From the IMG/VR virus record IMGVR_UViG_3300025138_000215, positions 1 through 30,145 of that record: 30,145 nt of DNA. One strand, 5' to 3'. The notes under the pieces are model-generated. The model was not told where the DNA came from and ran no database searches. It worked only from the letters and a program-made list of their open reading frames with translations. This document shows positions 17,557 to 28,100 of this stretch, one piece after another. Every line of letters starts with the position of its first letter. Position 1 is the stretch's first letter. A program made the translations under genes and the position numbers. This DNA is from a virus.

Positions 17557-18366
17557 ATGGCTAATACAATTGATACAGCCTTTATCAAGCAGTTTGAGAC
17601 AGAGGTTCACATGGCATATCAGCGTATGGGTTCCAAGCTACGGAACACAGTACGTTCAACCAATGTGACAGGCTCAACAGCTAGATTCCAAAAAATAGGC
17701 ACTGGCACTGCCTCAACCAAATCACGCAATGGTAATGTTACTCCTATGGAGTTAGCGCATACCACTGTTGAAGTCACGATGGCTGATTTCTACGCAGCGG
17801 AATATATTGATAAACTTGACGAATTGAAAACAAACATCAATGAGCGTCAAGCTGTAACTCAATCTGCTGCTGCTGCATTAGGTCGTAAAACTGATGAACT
17901 AATTACAACGGCATTAGATGCTGGCGCAAATAGCACACAGATTCACGATGCTAGTTCTGCATTAGAAAAAGCTGATTTACTTTCATTGTTTCAAACATTT
18001 GGCAATGCAAGTATTCCAGAGGACGGACAGCGTTATCTTGCTATGTCTCCTTCTGGTTTTGCTGACTTGTTCTTGATTACTGAGTTTGCTTCTTCTGACT
18101 TTGTTGGCCCGCAAAACTTACCTTTTGCTGGTGGTATGACAATGAAAGAGTTCTTAGGATTTAAGATATTCTCAACGTCTGCTGTAGCTGGTGGTAAGAA
18201 CTTTGCTTATCATACAACTGCTGTTGGCATGGGTGTAAACTCTGATGTTTCCACTGAAGTAAACTATGTAGCCGAGAAAGTTTCTCACCTTGCAACCTCA
18301 ATGATGTCCATGGGCGCTGTCGTTATCGATGATAACGGTGTCTATGAAGTCCTTGACAATAACTAG
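17557..18366 (+). CDS. Major capsid protein
   Basis: The 269-residue protein has the order expected of the HK97-fold phage capsid group represented by PF19821: N-terminal FIKQFETEVHMAYQRMGSKLRNTVRSTNVTG, a beta-rich section, ADFYAAEYIDKLDELKTNINERQAVTQSAAAALGRKTDELI (long spine helix), RYLAMSPSGFADLF and GPQNLPFAGGMTMKEFLGFKIF, and a C-terminal strand region VGMGVNSDVSTEVNYVAEKVSHLATSMMSMGAVVIDDNGVYEV. It is the main shell subunit. A candidate promoter and structured leader precede it, and a terminator follows its partner gene, so this pair seems to be a separately controlled, high-expression unit. Confidence 0.92.
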   Translation: MANTIDTAFIKQFETEVHMAYQRMGSKLRNTVRSTNVTGSTARFQKIGTGTASTKSRNGNVTPMELAHTTVEVTMADFYAAEYIDKLDELKTNINERQAVTQSAAAALGRKTDELITTALDAGANSTQIHDASSALEKADLLSLFQTFGNASIPEDGQRYLAMSPSGFADLFLITEFASSDFVGPQNLPFAGGMTMKEFLGFKIFSTSAVAGGKNFAYHTTAVGMGVNSDVSTEVNYVAEKVSHLATSMMSMGAVVIDDNGVYEVLDNN

Positions 18367-18377
18367 GAGGCTTTAAT

Positions 18378-18641
18378 ATGGCTTATGCATCAAGTGGACT
18401 CTCCAGATTAAGCGGAGATTCTAACGGTAGTCTTTGGCAATACTCAACGGTTGATACTATTGCGACTGTAAATAGTGCAAACTATTTTAATTCAGCTGCA
18501 AATATGTTGAAAGTCCGTGACGTTATTATTGTTAAAGATACTAACGCTCCAACAACTAGCTTTGTTACTGTTCTTTCAAATAATGGTTCGGCTGTTGATG
18601 TATCTGATGGTACTGCAATAGTAGAAACAGATAGTGACTAA
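18378..18641 (+). CDS. Small head-associated protein
   Basis: The 87-residue protein contains GLSRLSGDSNGSLWQYSTVDTIATVNSANYFNSAANMLKVRDVIIVKDTN and an Asp-rich, beta-type ending. I recall the pattern LWQY-x-[ST]-x-D-x-[IA]-A-x-V-x-x-x-x-YF-x-x-A-x-x-ML-x-x-x-D in proteins immediately after capsid genes of marine podoviruses. It may be a decoration or head-fibre-related protein. It starts 11 nt after the capsid stop (AGGAGG leader) and is followed by a strong hairpin terminator. Confidence 0.75.
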   Translation: MAYASSGLSRLSGDSNGSLWQYSTVDTIATVNSANYFNSAANMLKVRDVIIVKDTNAPTTSFVTVLSNNGSAVDVSDGTAIVETDSD

Positions 18642-18646
18642 ATACT

Positions 18647-18664
18647 TGGGGGCTTCGGCCCCCA
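18647..18664 (+). terminator. Strong intrinsic terminator-type hairpin after the capsid operon
   Basis: TGGGGGC (18647-18653) pairs perfectly with GCCCCCA (18658-18664) around TTCG, a 7-bp GC stem with the stable cUUCGg loop, followed by CTTTACTT. It lies 6 nt after the stop of the small head protein. The U-run is short, so read-through to the tail genes is likely and would reduce tail expression relative to capsid. Confidence 0.75.
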
Positions 18665-18682
18665 CTTTACTTAGGATAAATC

Positions 18683-19273
18683 ATGGCACTTAGTTCACCA
18701 GCGAATAGCGCGATTGATATATGTAGCCGCGCTTTAATCTTGATCGGCGCAGAGCCAATTACGTCTTTTGACGATGATACAACTGAAGCTTTGATTTGTG
18801 GTAATATGTATGAAGATATTGCTAGAGCTAATTTAGTATCTACACGATGGCGTTTTGCAAGTAATCAAGCTGTACTTGCTAGGCTTAGTGATGCGCCTAC
18901 TGGTAGGTTTGATGCTGCTTATCAACTGCCTTCTGATCTTCTTTTTACTCACGCAGTTACTCTTAATGGTCATTCAATTGAGTACACTATATACGGCAGT
19001 AAGATATTTTGTGATGCCTCTTCTCAAGATGAATTAATATTGGATTACACTTTTAGGGCCGAAGAAGTTAATTGGCCTTCTTATTTTTCTATTACTGTAG
19101 AGTATGCAATGGCTATTGTTTTATCTACAGCATTGGCTAGAGATCAAAGCTTGGCTCAGTTAATGCAATTTCAATACAATCAACTTACTGCAAAAGCTCG
19201 CTCTATTGATTCTCAGCAGCAAACTACACGTAAGCTAACAACATCTAGGTTTCTTACTCAAAGGCGCACTTAA
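18683..19273 (+). CDS. Tail tubular protein A (T7 gp11-like)
   Basis: The 196-residue protein fits the T7 gp11-type tail-tube family: N-terminal AIDICSRALILIGAEPITSFDDDTTEALICGNMYEDIARANLVSTRWRFASNQAVLARL, then AAYQLPSDLLFTHAVTLNG and LDYTFRAEEVNWPSYFSITVEYAMAIVLSTALARDQSLAQ. It joins the portal to the nozzle. AGGA precedes the ATG. It follows the hairpin terminator after the capsid pair and its stop shares TAATG with the next gene. Confidence 0.9.
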   Translation: MALSSPANSAIDICSRALILIGAEPITSFDDDTTEALICGNMYEDIARANLVSTRWRFASNQAVLARLSDAPTGRFDAAYQLPSDLLFTHAVTLNGHSIEYTIYGSKIFCDASSQDELILDYTFRAEEVNWPSYFSITVEYAMAIVLSTALARDQSLAQLMQFQYNQLTAKARSIDSQQQTTRKLTTSRFLTQRRT

Positions 19274-21543
19274 TGCAAAAAGCTAGAGTAGCACTTACAA
19301 ACTTTCAATATGGTGAAATTAGTCCGTCTTTAATATCAAGAACGGATTCTGCTATATATCAATCTTCGGCTCAGAGTTTAAAAAATTTATTTATCAGGTC
19401 TGAGGGTGGTGCTATGAAGCGTGGTGGTTTTCAAGCTATCCATGACTTTACTGGTGTTACGGTAAACACAGATAAAAGGCAGCAAGTAAGAATTATTCCT
19501 TTTATCTTTTCTGATGACGAGCAGTATGTAATTGCCTTGTCTGAAGGTAAGATGGAGGTATTCTTTATTAACCCTACTACTGGTGTATTGGCATTAGCAA
19601 CGACTGTAACTACTGATGTAAATAGCGCTACTGTTCCTTGGACTGCTGAGTATTTACATGAGATTACTTACGCTCAAGGTGGTGATATTGTATTTCTTGC
19701 TCATAATACATTCCCCACTCAACAGCTTGTTCGTACTGGACTTAGTAGCTTTCAAGTAGAGCCATTTACATTTAGTTTGCAAGCTGGTGGGGCAAGAACA
19801 TATCAGCCTTACAATTCATTTCAAGGATCAGGAATTACTTTAAATCCTTCTGCAACAAGCGGTAGTGGAATAACTGTTGTTACAAGTGGTGCTTATTTTG
19901 ATGTTACTGGTTCTCAGTCAGGTGGCAATTACGCAAACTCAAAACATGTAGGCCAGAGTTTACTTTACCATGATTCTGAGCTTTATATAACTTCTGTGCA
20001 ATCTGCTACATCTGTGACTGCAAATGTTATTGATGAGCTATTTGTTTCTCTTGATGCTAATTCTTTAAGAACTGTAGATGGATCAACAACGGTAGAAGTT
20101 ACTCATTTGCGTCATGGTATGGTTGCTAATGATGCGTTTACAATTAGAAATGCAACTGCTGTTGGTGGAATTGCAGCAAGTAATATTAATGGCAATGAAA
20201 CAGTTGCAAAGGTTTTAGACGAAAATAGATATACTTTTGTAGCTGGTGGCTCTGCCAATGCTTCCGAAGATGGTGGAGGTATAGTTCAGATTGTAACTCA
20301 TGCCCCTACTACAGATTGGTATGAGCAATCTTATTCTGCATTAAGAGGCTATCCTGCTGCTGTTGGATTTCACGAAAATCGTTTATGGTTTGGCGGTACT
20401 GTTGCAGAGCCAGATAGTATTTGGGCTAGTAAGAGTGGACTTTATTATAACTTTGATCTTGGCACTGCTGCTGATGATGATTCTATACAGCTTATTGCGA
20501 GTATTGGAGAGATAGCTAGTATACGGCATTTTGTATCTAATCGTGATATACATATCTTTACTGCTGGTTCTGAATTTTTTATTCCTACATTTCAGAATCA
20601 ACCAATAACTCCAACTAATGCTAGAATTAAACGTCAGACTTCATTCGGTTCTTCTTTTATTAGACCTCAGCCTTTTTATGGCGCTACTATATTTGGTCAA
20701 GTTGGTGGTAAGATGGTTCGCCAGTTTATTTTTGACGACGGTGAGCAAGCTTATAAGGCTGATCCGATTTCATTGCTTTCTTCGCACTTGATTTCTGACC
20801 CTGTTCAAATGTGTGTAATCAGTGGCGCGGTAAATACTGCGGAATCTTTTGTCTTTGTTCAAAATTTTACTGGTGACATTGCTGTATATAATCTTAATAA
20901 AGTTGTGGGTGTAGCTGGCTGGACTAACTTTGAAACTGATGGCTCTTTTCACTCAATTACCTCCATTGAGAATAGGGTGTTTGCTGTAATCAAATACGAT
21001 TTAGGTTCTGGTACTCCTAGTTTTGTTCTTTGTGAGTTAAATGCTAACATGAATATAGACTGTGCCAATAACTATACTGGTTCTGCTGGTGTATTTACTG
21101 TATCTAATTTCTTTGAAAACGGCGCTGTAGTTGATGTTATAAGTGCTACAGACTATTTAGGTCAGTTTACTGTTGCTGCTGGTAAAGTTGATGTATCGGC
21201 TGTAGATGGCGCTCTTACAGCCTGTCAGGTAGGATTTGGCTTTGATGTAGAGATTAAGACAAACCCTATAGACTTGTCACTGTCTGGTGGCCCTTTAACT
21301 GGTGAGCCTAGAACATTATCTAAAGTAATTCTAGATTTAAATTCTACGTTGTCTGTGTCTGTAAATGATAAGAAGTTAATTATGCGTAAGGTTAATAGTG
21401 ATATGAGCCAAGCTAGGGCTGCTGTTACTGGTAAAAAAGAGTTTTACTTATTGGGTTATAGTCGTGATCCACAAGTAACAATAACACAAACTGCTCCCTT
21501 GTTTTTACAAGTTAATGGGATTGTTGCGGAGGTATCTTTCTAA
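19273..21543 (+). CDS. Tail tubular protein B (T7 gp12-like nozzle)
   Basis: The 756-residue protein opens with RVALTNFQYGEISPSLISRTDSAIYQSSAQSLKNLFIRSEGGAMKRGGFQAI, the recognised start of the nozzle/stabilisation protein group of T7-like tails. It is beta-rich, with FSDDEQYVIALSEGKMEVF and GFHENRLWFGGTVAEPDSIWASKSGLYYNFDLGTAADDDSIQLIAS typical of its propeller-like parts. It would form the distal tail tube that contacts the host. Length is normal. It is translated by coupling to tube A and overlaps the next ATG by one base. Confidence 0.9.
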   Translation: MQKARVALTNFQYGEISPSLISRTDSAIYQSSAQSLKNLFIRSEGGAMKRGGFQAIHDFTGVTVNTDKRQQVRIIPFIFSDDEQYVIALSEGKMEVFFINPTTGVLALATTVTTDVNSATVPWTAEYLHEITYAQGGDIVFLAHNTFPTQQLVRTGLSSFQVEPFTFSLQAGGARTYQPYNSFQGSGITLNPSATSGSGITVVTSGAYFDVTGSQSGGNYANSKHVGQSLLYHDSELYITSVQSATSVTANVIDELFVSLDANSLRTVDGSTTVEVTHLRHGMVANDAFTIRNATAVGGIAASNINGNETVAKVLDENRYTFVAGGSANASEDGGGIVQIVTHAPTTDWYEQSYSALRGYPAAVGFHENRLWFGGTVAEPDSIWASKSGLYYNFDLGTAADDDSIQLIASIGEIASIRHFVSNRDIHIFTAGSEFFIPTFQNQPITPTNARIKRQTSFGSSFIRPQPFYGATIFGQVGGKMVRQFIFDDGEQAYKADPISLLSSHLISDPVQMCVISGAVNTAESFVFVQNFTGDIAVYNLNKVVGVAGWTNFETDGSFHSITSIENRVFAVIKYDLGSGTPSFVLCELNANMNIDCANNYTGSAGVFTVSNFFENGAVVDVISATDYLGQFTVAAGKVDVSAVDGALTACQVGFGFDVEIKTNPIDLSLSGGPLTGEPRTLSKVILDLNSTLSVSVNDKKLIMRKVNSDMSQARAAVTGKKEFYLLGYSRDPQVTITQTAPLFLQVNGIVAEVSF

Positions 21544-22079
21544 TGTGTGATCCATTTCAGGCAAGTGTTCAGGCTGCTCAACTAGCTCTTGCTAAAAAGC
21601 AATACGATGCTTCTGTGGCTGCGGCTAAAGCAGCTAAAGAAACTGGTGAGCTACAAGCTAGGCAGTATGCTTCTGATATGTTCCTTATGCAATCTCAGGC
21701 AATTTCCAAATCAAACGATCGTATAGAAGAAATGAACCGCGCTGAGTCACAAAACATAGCTTATTTTTATTCTAAGTTAGAAAGAGATGATAGATCTGTT
21801 GATGCTTTTCTTAAGAACAATAGAGAACTTGCTAGTAAAGATATTGCTAATATAGAAACAGCTAAGAATTTAGAAACAGCTAAATATAGAACGCAAGCAA
21901 GTATGTCCTATGTTTATGGGCAAAATGCTGCTGCTGGAATTAGAGCCAATGGAAGTATCAACTTGCTTTCTAATCTTACAGAGTTTGCTAAAGCTATTGT
22001 TCCCAGCACTTCTTCTACTTCTGGTCCAGTAATTACACAGCAAGTTACAAATAAAATGAACTCCGACAATAATATCTAA
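21543..22079 (+). CDS. Internal virion protein (T7 gp14-like)
   Basis: The 178-residue protein is Ala/Gln-rich and mostly one long helix: AALAKKQYDASVAAAKAAKETGELQARQYASDMFLMQSQA-type sequence, then SKSNDRIEEMNRAESQNIAYFYSKLERDDRSVDAFLKNNRELASKDIANIE and YGQNAAAGIRANGSINLLSNLTEFAK. Position, size and composition match the smallest core protein of T7-like virions, which is ejected into the outer membrane at infection. It begins in the last codon of the nozzle gene and ends 11 nt before the next. Confidence 0.75.
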   Translation: MCDPFQASVQAAQLALAKKQYDASVAAAKAAKETGELQARQYASDMFLMQSQAISKSNDRIEEMNRAESQNIAYFYSKLERDDRSVDAFLKNNRELASKDIANIETAKNLETAKYRTQASMSYVYGQNAAAGIRANGSINLLSNLTEFAKAIVPSTSSTSGPVITQQVTNKMNSDNNI

Positions 22080-22090
22080 AAGGTTAAACT

Positions 22091-25000
22091 ATGCCAGTTC
22101 TTCGTGAAAGACGACAATATCAAAGCGCTGGGCCTGTTGGGGTGCTTAGAGTAAACACTGGCGAACAGGAAAAGTATCAAACTATTTCCAATTCGGTTGA
22201 TAAACTTAGTAAGATAGCACTTGGTGAAATGAGTCGTTCAGCTAAAAAAGCTGGTGCGGAAAGAGCGCAACAAGTCTCTGATGTAATGACCATTGACCCA
22301 AAGACAGGAAAACCACAGGCTTTAAACTTTTCAGAGCAGAGGCAATTCTTTGGTAGAGATGCAGCAGATGCTTATCAGCGTGTAATTACTGAAAGATTCC
22401 AACAAGAAATAGATGTTGAGATTAGAGAAAAAGCTACTCAGCTTGCCATTGAGCATGAGAATGATCCTTACTCTGTAGAAAAATACGAAGATAAAATGAA
22501 TGCGTACTTAGCTGCTATGGCTGAGACTAATTCTGTTGATGGTAAAGAAACTGCATATACTAACTACATTATGTCTCAGGGTTCAGAGTATATCTCTAAG
22601 ACTACTCTAGCTATGCAAGCAGAAAGAAAGCGTAGAGAGGATGCTAAGACTGCGGCTAGGCTTCAAGAAGTTATTAGAGATAGAGACAATGCATTATATG
22701 AAGCTGGTTTAATTGGAAACTTTGAAAGAGCTTCTGACATTATTGTTGCTAATGAATCAACATCTAATGATGCTGAAAGTTCAAATTTATTTAAAGCTGG
22801 ATCAACTCCTTCTGTAGTTAGATCAAGTATGAGTGCTTTTGCAAAAGGCTCTATTGAAAAACTTTACAACCAAACGACATCTATAGATGAAAGAGATGCT
22901 ATTAAATTTGCTATTAGAACTAATGGCAAAGAAATGTCTACTCTTAGCGATGATTTAATTAATCAAGTAAAACGAATTTTACCTTATATTACCAATGAAA
23001 CTAGGCAGTCTATTCTTTCTAATTCACAAGCTTACTCTGCTAACATGAGCAAACTTGAAGCTGTTAAAACGGCTCAATTAACTGAGATGGTACAACGAGA
23101 TTTAAGAGAAACACTGTTTGAATATGATTTTGATAACACAAGAGCATCTGCTGCCTTATTTAGTAAATTAAGCAATGCAAAAAATGATGATGATTTTTAT
23201 GCATACATTACTGAGTATCATAAACAAAGTAATGTTGATCAGAGAAAAATTAAATCACAATATTTAGACGGACAAATTTCAGAAGAAAAATATAATTCCT
23301 TAATAAAAGATGAAAGGCGTTCTGTTTTAAATTCTGTAATAGCTGCTGCTGCATTAGATGGAAATATAGAAGCGTTTAAAGACGCTATTGGTAGCAATGA
23401 TCCAAAAGTTATTCGTAATTTAACTAGAAAACAAAAAGTTATTGTAGCAACATTAAATCAAGAAATGCCTGTTTCATTTTTTAACAAAGAAGATGATTTG
23501 GCTCATGTTCAATCTATACTCTCAGGCTCTAAGAACGAACAAGCTGAAAGATTAGAGTTATTTGAATTAGACCAAGATTTTAAGACTCGTTCTAATGTTA
23601 TTTTTAAGTCACTTAGAGAAGGTGACTTTAGTCCAGATGGATTAGATAAGTTTAAATCAGATGTTATTAACAGTAATATATCAAATCCGAAAAAAGATGA
23701 GTATTTAACAAAAATAAATACTAATCAGGTTATTGGTTTAATAAATAATATTTCTGATATTAACTCTATAGGTATGAATAGAGTTGGTGCTTATGTAAGA
23801 AGTAATGGTAAAACAGATTTAGGTTTAACCCCAGAACTTAAAGCAAACGCTGATGAAATACTTAGTTATATTACAGAAGAAAATAAAGAAAAAATTCAAA
23901 GAGCATTAACTGGTAGAGAGTCAGACCTTAAGCAAGAAGAAACTTCTACAAGAGAAAAATTGGAAAAAGAAACCTTAAAGATAGAGCTTAGAAAGGAAGC
24001 TGTAGGTCTTGGCAGTATAAGCGGTACTGAAAAGAATAAACTTATTAGAGAAGAGATGTCTAAGTTAATAATAGAAAATGGCATTGATATATTTAGTGTA
24101 GATTCTCAAGCAGAAGAATTTTATGCAGCAGCTAGAACAACTATGCCTCAACATTTGATTGAAGCTTTTAGACAAGTGGCTTCTGGAACGTCTGATATTG
24201 AAGGTAGTGATATTATTTTAAATCATTTTGTTAGACTTTCAAATGACCCAGATGGAAGAGGAGAATTTGTAAATAGGATTGGAAGCCTTTTAAGCAATGA
24301 AGATTCCGCAATATTAAAAGACGCTCATGAAATTAGAACTGCTCTTGGTAATCAGTTTAAAACTGGTAGTCAAATTATTCTTGATTTAAAAAATAAAACA
24401 AAAACTGACCTTGCACAAATAAACTATGAAGCTGTGTTTGGTGATAAAAGTCCTGCTCAATTTGTTGGTGAGCAATATGACAATGATCCTATGATTGTAT
24501 CTGAGTTAGATGCAACAGCTGAATACTTAGCGAGAACAAATAGGAATAAAGAAGACATTATAAAGTTATTAGATGATATTGTTGATGGTCATTATGAAAA
24601 ATCTGAATATGTTGTTGATCCTAATTTACCTTTAGGAACTCCTTTTAGATCAAGAATGTCTTTAAAGGCTGTTTTTCCTGATCCTGATGAAAGGCAAGAA
24701 TTTATTAAAAGAGTAAATTTAAAACTTCCAAATGGATATTCCCTTGGACAATCAAGTGGCCCAGAATTAACTCCATTAGAAATGCAAAGAAAACAATTTG
24801 GCAGTCAGACAATTCCTAAATCTGATCAAGTTTTATCTATTGAAAGTGGAGTTTCTGAGGTTAAAGAAGAAACTCAAGTGTATTTAATGCCATATGGCAG
24901 TACTCAAGAATACCAATATTATGCTTACTATAAAGAAAAATCATCAGGAGAATTAAGGCATCTTGTTCTTATAGCTGATGAAGATATTAAAGATGATAAA

Positions 25001-25192
25001 GGGTCTCTTGTAGTAAGAGAAGGCCAACCTTATTGGCCTATGTTTGATAAAGACACTATGTATAATTATAGAGATATGATTAGACAAAAAGATATAGATG
25101 CTGAACTTAAGAAATTACAATCAAGAACAAGTACAGAAGACTTTTCAAAAGCATCTGCATTAGCAAGTCAATATCAGCTAAGGTTAAGATAA
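22091..25192 (+). CDS. Internal virion core protein (T7 gp15-like)
   Basis: This 1033-residue protein is helical and rich in Glu, Lys and Asn, with heptad-like stretches, and has no clear enzyme motif. It stands where T7-like phages encode gp15, between a gp14-like and a gp16-like gene, and its size is comparable but larger than T7's. Its N-terminus, VLRERRQYQSAGPVGVLRVNTGEQEKYQTISNSVDKLSKIA, resembles that of marine podovirus core proteins I remember. It likely forms part of the ejectosome across the periplasm. The stop overlaps the next ATG (TAATG). Codons here are the most A/T-rich in the window. Confidence 0.75.
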   Translation: MPVLRERRQYQSAGPVGVLRVNTGEQEKYQTISNSVDKLSKIALGEMSRSAKKAGAERAQQVSDVMTIDPKTGKPQALNFSEQRQFFGRDAADAYQRVITERFQQEIDVEIREKATQLAIEHENDPYSVEKYEDKMNAYLAAMAETNSVDGKETAYTNYIMSQGSEYISKTTLAMQAERKRREDAKTAARLQEVIRDRDNALYEAGLIGNFERASDIIVANESTSNDAESSNLFKAGSTPSVVRSSMSAFAKGSIEKLYNQTTSIDERDAIKFAIRTNGKEMSTLSDDLINQVKRILPYITNETRQSILSNSQAYSANMSKLEAVKTAQLTEMVQRDLRETLFEYDFDNTRASAALFSKLSNAKNDDDFYAYITEYHKQSNVDQRKIKSQYLDGQISEEKYNSLIKDERRSVLNSVIAAAALDGNIEAFKDAIGSNDPKVIRNLTRKQKVIVATLNQEMPVSFFNKEDDLAHVQSILSGSKNEQAERLELFELDQDFKTRSNVIFKSLREGDFSPDGLDKFKSDVINSNISNPKKDEYLTKINTNQVIGLINNISDINSIGMNRVGAYVRSNGKTDLGLTPELKANADEILSYITEENKEKIQRALTGRESDLKQEETSTREKLEKETLKIELRKEAVGLGSISGTEKNKLIREEMSKLIIENGIDIFSVDSQAEEFYAAARTTMPQHLIEAFRQVASGTSDIEGSDIILNHFVRLSNDPDGRGEFVNRIGSLLSNEDSAILKDAHEIRTALGNQFKTGSQIILDLKNKTKTDLAQINYEAVFGDKSPAQFVGEQYDNDPMIVSELDATAEYLARTNRNKEDIIKLLDDIVDGHYEKSEYVVDPNLPLGTPFRSRMSLKAVFPDPDERQEFIKRVNLKLPNGYSLGQSSGPELTPLEMQRKQFGSQTIPKSDQVLSIESGVSEVKEETQVYLMPYGSTQEYQYYAYYKEKSSGELRHLVLIADEDIKDDKGSLVVREGQPYWPMFDKDTMYNYRDMIRQKDIDAELKKLQSRTSTEDFSKASALASQYQLRLR

Positions 25193-28100
25193 TGAAGAAT
25201 GGCCTTACTGCAGTACAAGACATTCAAAATAGATTAAGTCCTGAACTCTCAGCGGACTCTCCTACATTTGCCGAAACTGTTAGCGCAACACTTTCACATA
25301 GATATATGCCGTTAATAGATTATGCTAGAGAGGTAAATCAATTTGGTTACGACTATGAGCCAGAAGAAGGTTATGCTGCTGTAAATAATATCCCAAAAGA
25401 TTTAGAGCAATACACTACTTCATTGCTTCGTGCTAATAATCAAAAACATATGGATTCTTTATCTACGTCTTTAAGAAAAAGGTTAGATGTAAGAGAAACA
25501 TTAGACAACTCAGGTCTTGGTTCTTTGTTTCTTTCAGAAGTTTTTGATCCTATTAATTGGGTTGGGTTTCCTTTAGCGAGAGGTTTAAGTGCTGGTCGTG
25601 CTGCTTTGCGTGTTGGTACTGGCACTAGCGCTATAGTTGCTGCTCAAGAATCAATTAGGTATCCATTTGATCCCCTTGCAACAAAAGGAGAGGTAGCTGC
25701 TAATGTAGGTACTGCTTTTGCATTTGGTTCTATGCTCGGTGGTTTGTCTAGGATTGGTAATACTAGAAAAGTAGTAGCAATAAGAGATGCTGAAATAGAA
25801 ATAGGAGAGTTGCAAAAGGCGATTGATCCTGATGATCTTTCTATAGCACCTAATTTATTTACTGATTCTTGGTTATACAAATCTGTAACAACTCCAATGA
25901 AAAGGATTTTACAAGATAAAGACCTTCCTGATAGTGTTAAATTAACTACATTAGAAATAGCTAATGACGCTGGTATTTTATTAGCTGCTAACAAAGCTGG
26001 TAGGGCCTTAAAGCCATCTGTATTTCAAAATGCAAAATTATTAGAAGGTGAGTGGGTACAATCTTATGATGAGCTAGTAAAAATATGGGGAAATTCCACT
26101 AAGCAAGGCGTTACTAATCCTATGGATTATCTTTATAAACGCTCTGATTTTGAAGATTGGGTAGAGTCTGTAGATCAAAAAGCAATACAAGGTATAAAGC
26201 CAGCCGATGATTTTGAATCTAATGCTATGTCAATTATTAATAACTATTACGATAAATGGGAAACAAGATTAACTAAGCAAGGTATGATTGGCAACGATAC
26301 TTTCTACGCAAAAAACATATTAAAAAGACAGGAAGAAATAACTCTTCTTAAACAAAAGTTAGATAAAGCTAAGAGCGCAGATTACATTGATACATTAAAG
26401 ACTTCTATTGCTAGACATGAGGTAGAAATCAAACATCATGAAGCTATGCTTGGTAAAACCATGCCTAAAGGAGAGAATCTTTTTCGTCCTAGATATTGGG
26501 ACAGGGATGTAATTAGAGCAAATAGAGAAGAATTTGAAGAAGTTTTATTTAATTGGTTTAGGGACAACCCTGCAACTATAGCTAAGACTAAAAATGGTTC
26601 TATAGAAGAAATACAGCTATCAAGAGACCCTGTTGATATTCAGTCAAGAGTTATAAGGATGACTGATGATCTTCTTGGTGATGGTGATCCTATTGACTTT
26701 GACGCTGGCTATTTTGGCATGGGCAAGTCAAAGCACATGAAGCATAGAGTTGTTGATATACCCAATGATCGTGTTCTTAAGTTTATAAATACAAATCCAA
26801 TTCAAGTAATGAAGGCTTATGCAACTCGCGTAGGTTCTCGTTATGAATTTTCTAGGCAGTTTGATGGCAAAACTATTGATGAATTAATGGATGCTAAAAA
26901 AATAGAAATGCTTGAATCTGGTATATCTGTAGATAAAGCTCACGCTCACATGAAAGATATGCGTCATTTATACGAGCGTGTAGCTGGAAGCGTTATTAGA
27001 AATACTAATACAATTGACTTTAAAACTGCTCAAATTCTGCGCGATCTTGCTCAGTTAAATTATCTTGGTTCGGCTGGTATATCTACAATTACAGAGCCAG
27101 CTAAAATTCTTATGGAGCATGGGCTTGGCCCTACGTTTCGTGGGTTGTTTAATGTTTTGTCTGACAGCCAATTAAAAATGGGAGCCAAGGAACTTCGCAT
27201 TGCTGGTGAGGCATTAGAGATATTGCAAGGTAGCTCTCATATGCGCCTTGTTGATGATGTTAATAATAATCCTCTTAAATCTACAGTATTTGATAGAGCT
27301 AAGAATTACTTTTATTTAGCTAACGGACTTGCCCCAATAACTAGAATATTTAAAGACTTTGACGGAATGATGCGAAGTCATACGCTTATTGATTATTCTG
27401 TAAGATTAACTGATGGCAAGGCAACTCGTATGGAAATGGAGTATCTAGCTCGTTATGGTATAGATGCTGAAGTTGCAAAGAAGATTGCTGGTGCGCCTTG
27501 GCAGCGTGGTAAATCTGGTTTGTATCTTGCTAACACTGAAGCTTGGTCTGATACTATAGAGTTTCCTTCTACAAAGGCTGAGATTGTAAGTGGTCCAACA
27601 AATACTTACGCGCCTGATGGCAGATATAAACCAGCATTTTATACTCATAAACAAAAGAAAATATCTATAGATGAAGAATATATTCATGATGTTATGTGGG
27701 ATGCTGAAGGATGGAAGAATCCCAGAATGGAAGGCGTTAAGCCTATAGAAGATGGAATTATAAACTCTCCAAATGATTTAGTTTCTTTTGTTAAGATGCA
27801 CGAAATCATGCATTCACTTAATAGACCAGAGGATTTAGATTTATTTGTCGATGGTGTTAAGATAAAAAAATATGATGGCAGAAAAAAATCTCATGTTGCT
27901 GCATACGAAAATGCAATTAATGATTTAGCTGTAATTGAGATTAAAAAACAGCCTAGAGTAGAGGAAGATACTGTTAGAAGGTTTCGCACTGCTTTATCTT
28001 CTGGTGTTGCAAATACAATTTTAATGGGAACTCCTGCTGATAAACCTATAATTACAGATGGAATTGCTTACATTCCTATGCGAGTTGCCAAACAATTTGG

